DNA from: an uncultured Mucispirillum sp.
GTDB lineage: Bacteria; Chrysiogenota; Deferribacteres; Deferribacterales; Mucispirillaceae
NCBI GenBank assembly: GCA_947177675.1
Contig: CAMWVK010000153.1
Coordinates: 1-5,176, forward strand
Direction of reading: 5' to 3'
DNA length: 5,176 nucleotides
Shown one piece after another: positions 4,460-5,176 of the stretch. A program made the translations under genes and the position numbers. Positions within the stretch are counted from its first letter, which is position 1. Each line of letters opens with the position of its first letter. Under the pieces are notes generated by a model. That model ran no database searches. It was not told where the DNA came from and saw nothing but the letters and a program-made list of their open reading frames with translations.

Positions 4460-5176
4460 ATGTATATTAAACCAGTTTTGAGAAAAAATAAACATTTAAA
4501 TTCATCAGAGTGCTATAAATTAGAAGTTTTATTGAAGAGCAATATGAAAGTGGAAGAGATAGCAAAGTTATTACACAGGTATAAAAGCACGATATACCGA
4601 GAAATCAAACGGGGCATGGTAGAGTTTCGCAACAGTGACTGGAGTGTAAGAAAAGAATACAGTGCCTATTATTCACTAAACATAAGGGAACAATTAATGA
4701 GTAAAACAGGGTGCAAGTTGTTCTATGAAAAAGACAGTTTGTTATTAAGTTATATACAAAGTAAGTTAGACGAGAAGTATTCCCCAGATGCCATATCTGG
4801 AGAATTAAGGCATCAGGGTATATCAACAATAAGCACTCAAACGATATATAACTATATATCATTAGGACTATTAGAAAGTATAGAATACAGAAAATATAGT
4901 AAACAAAGTAAAAGTAAGGCAAGAATAGCCTATAATAATATGCAAGGCAGAAGCATAGAAGAGCGTCCATGTGAGTTAAAAGAGAGAGTATTCGGGAACT
5001 GGGAGATGGATACAGTAGCAGGCAGACAAGGCAGTAAATCAGCCTTACCTGCACTTATAGAACGAGTATCACGGTTTGAAATAATAATCAAATTAAGAGA
5101 TAAAACCCAGAAAAGTATAATAGCAGCATTAGATAAATTAGAAAGAGAGTATAAGGATAAATTCAGCCTAATCTTC
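4460..5176 (+). CDS. IS30-family transposase (3' end outside window)
   Basis: The frame is open from the ATG to the window edge: 239 residues of a protein usually about 310-380 aa long. It catalyses cut-out or circle-forming transposition of the element. Residues 15-52 form the N-terminal helix-turn-helix of IS30 transposases: a CYKLEVLLKSNMKVEEIAKL core followed by STIYREIKRG, matching the family's sTIsREikRn. Residues 105-117 contain SPDAISGEL, corresponding to the wSPeqIagxL segment. NWEMDTVAG (180-188) corresponds to the family's hWEgDlv/i motif, making D184 the first catalytic acid of the DDE triad. The second Asp (DNG motif) and the Glu should lie beyond the edge. Shine-Dalgarno AAGGAG at 4441-4446 lies 13 nt from the ATG, rather far. 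The start agrees with the family's N-terminus. No stop or frameshift is seen in the visible part, so the copy may be intact. Confidence 0.93.
   Translation, partial: MYIKPVLRKNKHLNSSECYKLEVLLKSNMKVEEIAKLLHRYKSTIYREIKRGMVEFRNSDWSVRKEYSAYYSLNIREQLMSKTGCKLFYEKDSLLLSYIQSKLDEKYSPDAISGELRHQGISTISTQTIYNYISLGLLESIEYRKYSKQSKSKARIAYNNMQGRSIEERPCELKERVFGNWEMDTVAGRQGSKSALPALIERVSRFEIIIKLRDKTQKSIIAALDKLEREYKDKFSLIF

Larger units (their letters stand above)
4387..5176 (+). mobile_element. IS30-family insertion sequence, left part (truncated by window end)
   Basis: The element is identified by its IS30-type transposase reading rightward off the window edge. The left limit given is the outer edge of the GTGGTTGT arm at 4387. 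This arm is a plausible terminal-repeat start because it is the outermost structured sequence before the transposase promoter. It is a guess: IS30 ends are 20-30 bp imperfect inverted repeats, and confirming this one requires the matching right end. The element lies upstream of the kinase/exporter operon and is oriented away from it, so transcription from its transposase promoter does not run into the operon. Confidence 0.75.

Noticed and set aside
4605..5054. 149-codon minus-strand ORF
   Set aside because: It is antisense to the IS30 transposase frame and has a Leu/Tyr/Cys-rich composition typical of a shadow frame; no ribosome site.
1..5176. CRISPR array, tRNA, rRNA or riboswitch
   Set aside because: No regularly spaced direct repeats, no clover-leaf sequence with CCA or T-loop consensus, and no recognisable riboswitch core were seen on either strand.

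Overview
The window is strongly AT-rich bacterial DNA with standard bacterial signals: purine-rich Shine-Dalgarno sites, two hairpin-plus-T terminators, ATA-rich codon use and short intergenic gaps. It contains no rRNA, tRNA or species-specific marker. The mix of an atypical cytidylate-kinase-like protein, an LmrB/QacA-type drug exporter, an XRE/S24-like regulator and an IS30 element suits a low-GC, probably host-associated anaerobe. A Mucispirillum-like (Deferribacterota) or Brachyspira/Fusobacterium-like source is a guess, not a demonstrated assignment.

Layout. Positions 1-856 (+) hold the open 3' part of an unrecognised all-helical protein with no convincing start codon, closed by a hairpin terminator at 866-899. 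An AT-rich leader follows, with a possible 17-codon ORF whose stop overlaps the next start as ATGA. The leader precedes a 215-aa regulator (1109-1756, +) made of an XRE helix-turn-helix and a degenerate, shortened LexA/S24-like C-terminal domain. A strong terminator follows at 1785-1819. The opposite strand then carries a two-gene operon transcribed leftward: a cytidylate-kinase-like protein (3474-4076) and, 41 nt downstream, a 14-helix DHA2-type MFS exporter (2056-3432). Directly after the exporter, in another frame, about 19 codons resemble the nucleotide-binding start of a short-chain dehydrogenase (SDR). These look like the remnant of a lost third gene. From about 4387 to the window end lies the left part of an IS30-family insertion sequence, with its transposase running off the edge.

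How the parts fit. The kinase-like gene and exporter are probably co-transcribed from an extended -10 promoter upstream of the kinase. The regulator is a separate unit that converges on this operon, and nothing shows that it controls it. The IS points away from the operon. Its transposase promoter lies so that only transcripts arriving from outside the element would contain both arms of a 13-bp hairpin trapping the transposase ribosome-binding site. This arrangement matches the known protection of IS10/IS50 transposases against read-through.

No clearly new multi-gene system is visible. The observations most worth checking are the IS30 fold-back hairpin, the SDR remnant, the degenerate S24 domain and the coupled leader ORF.
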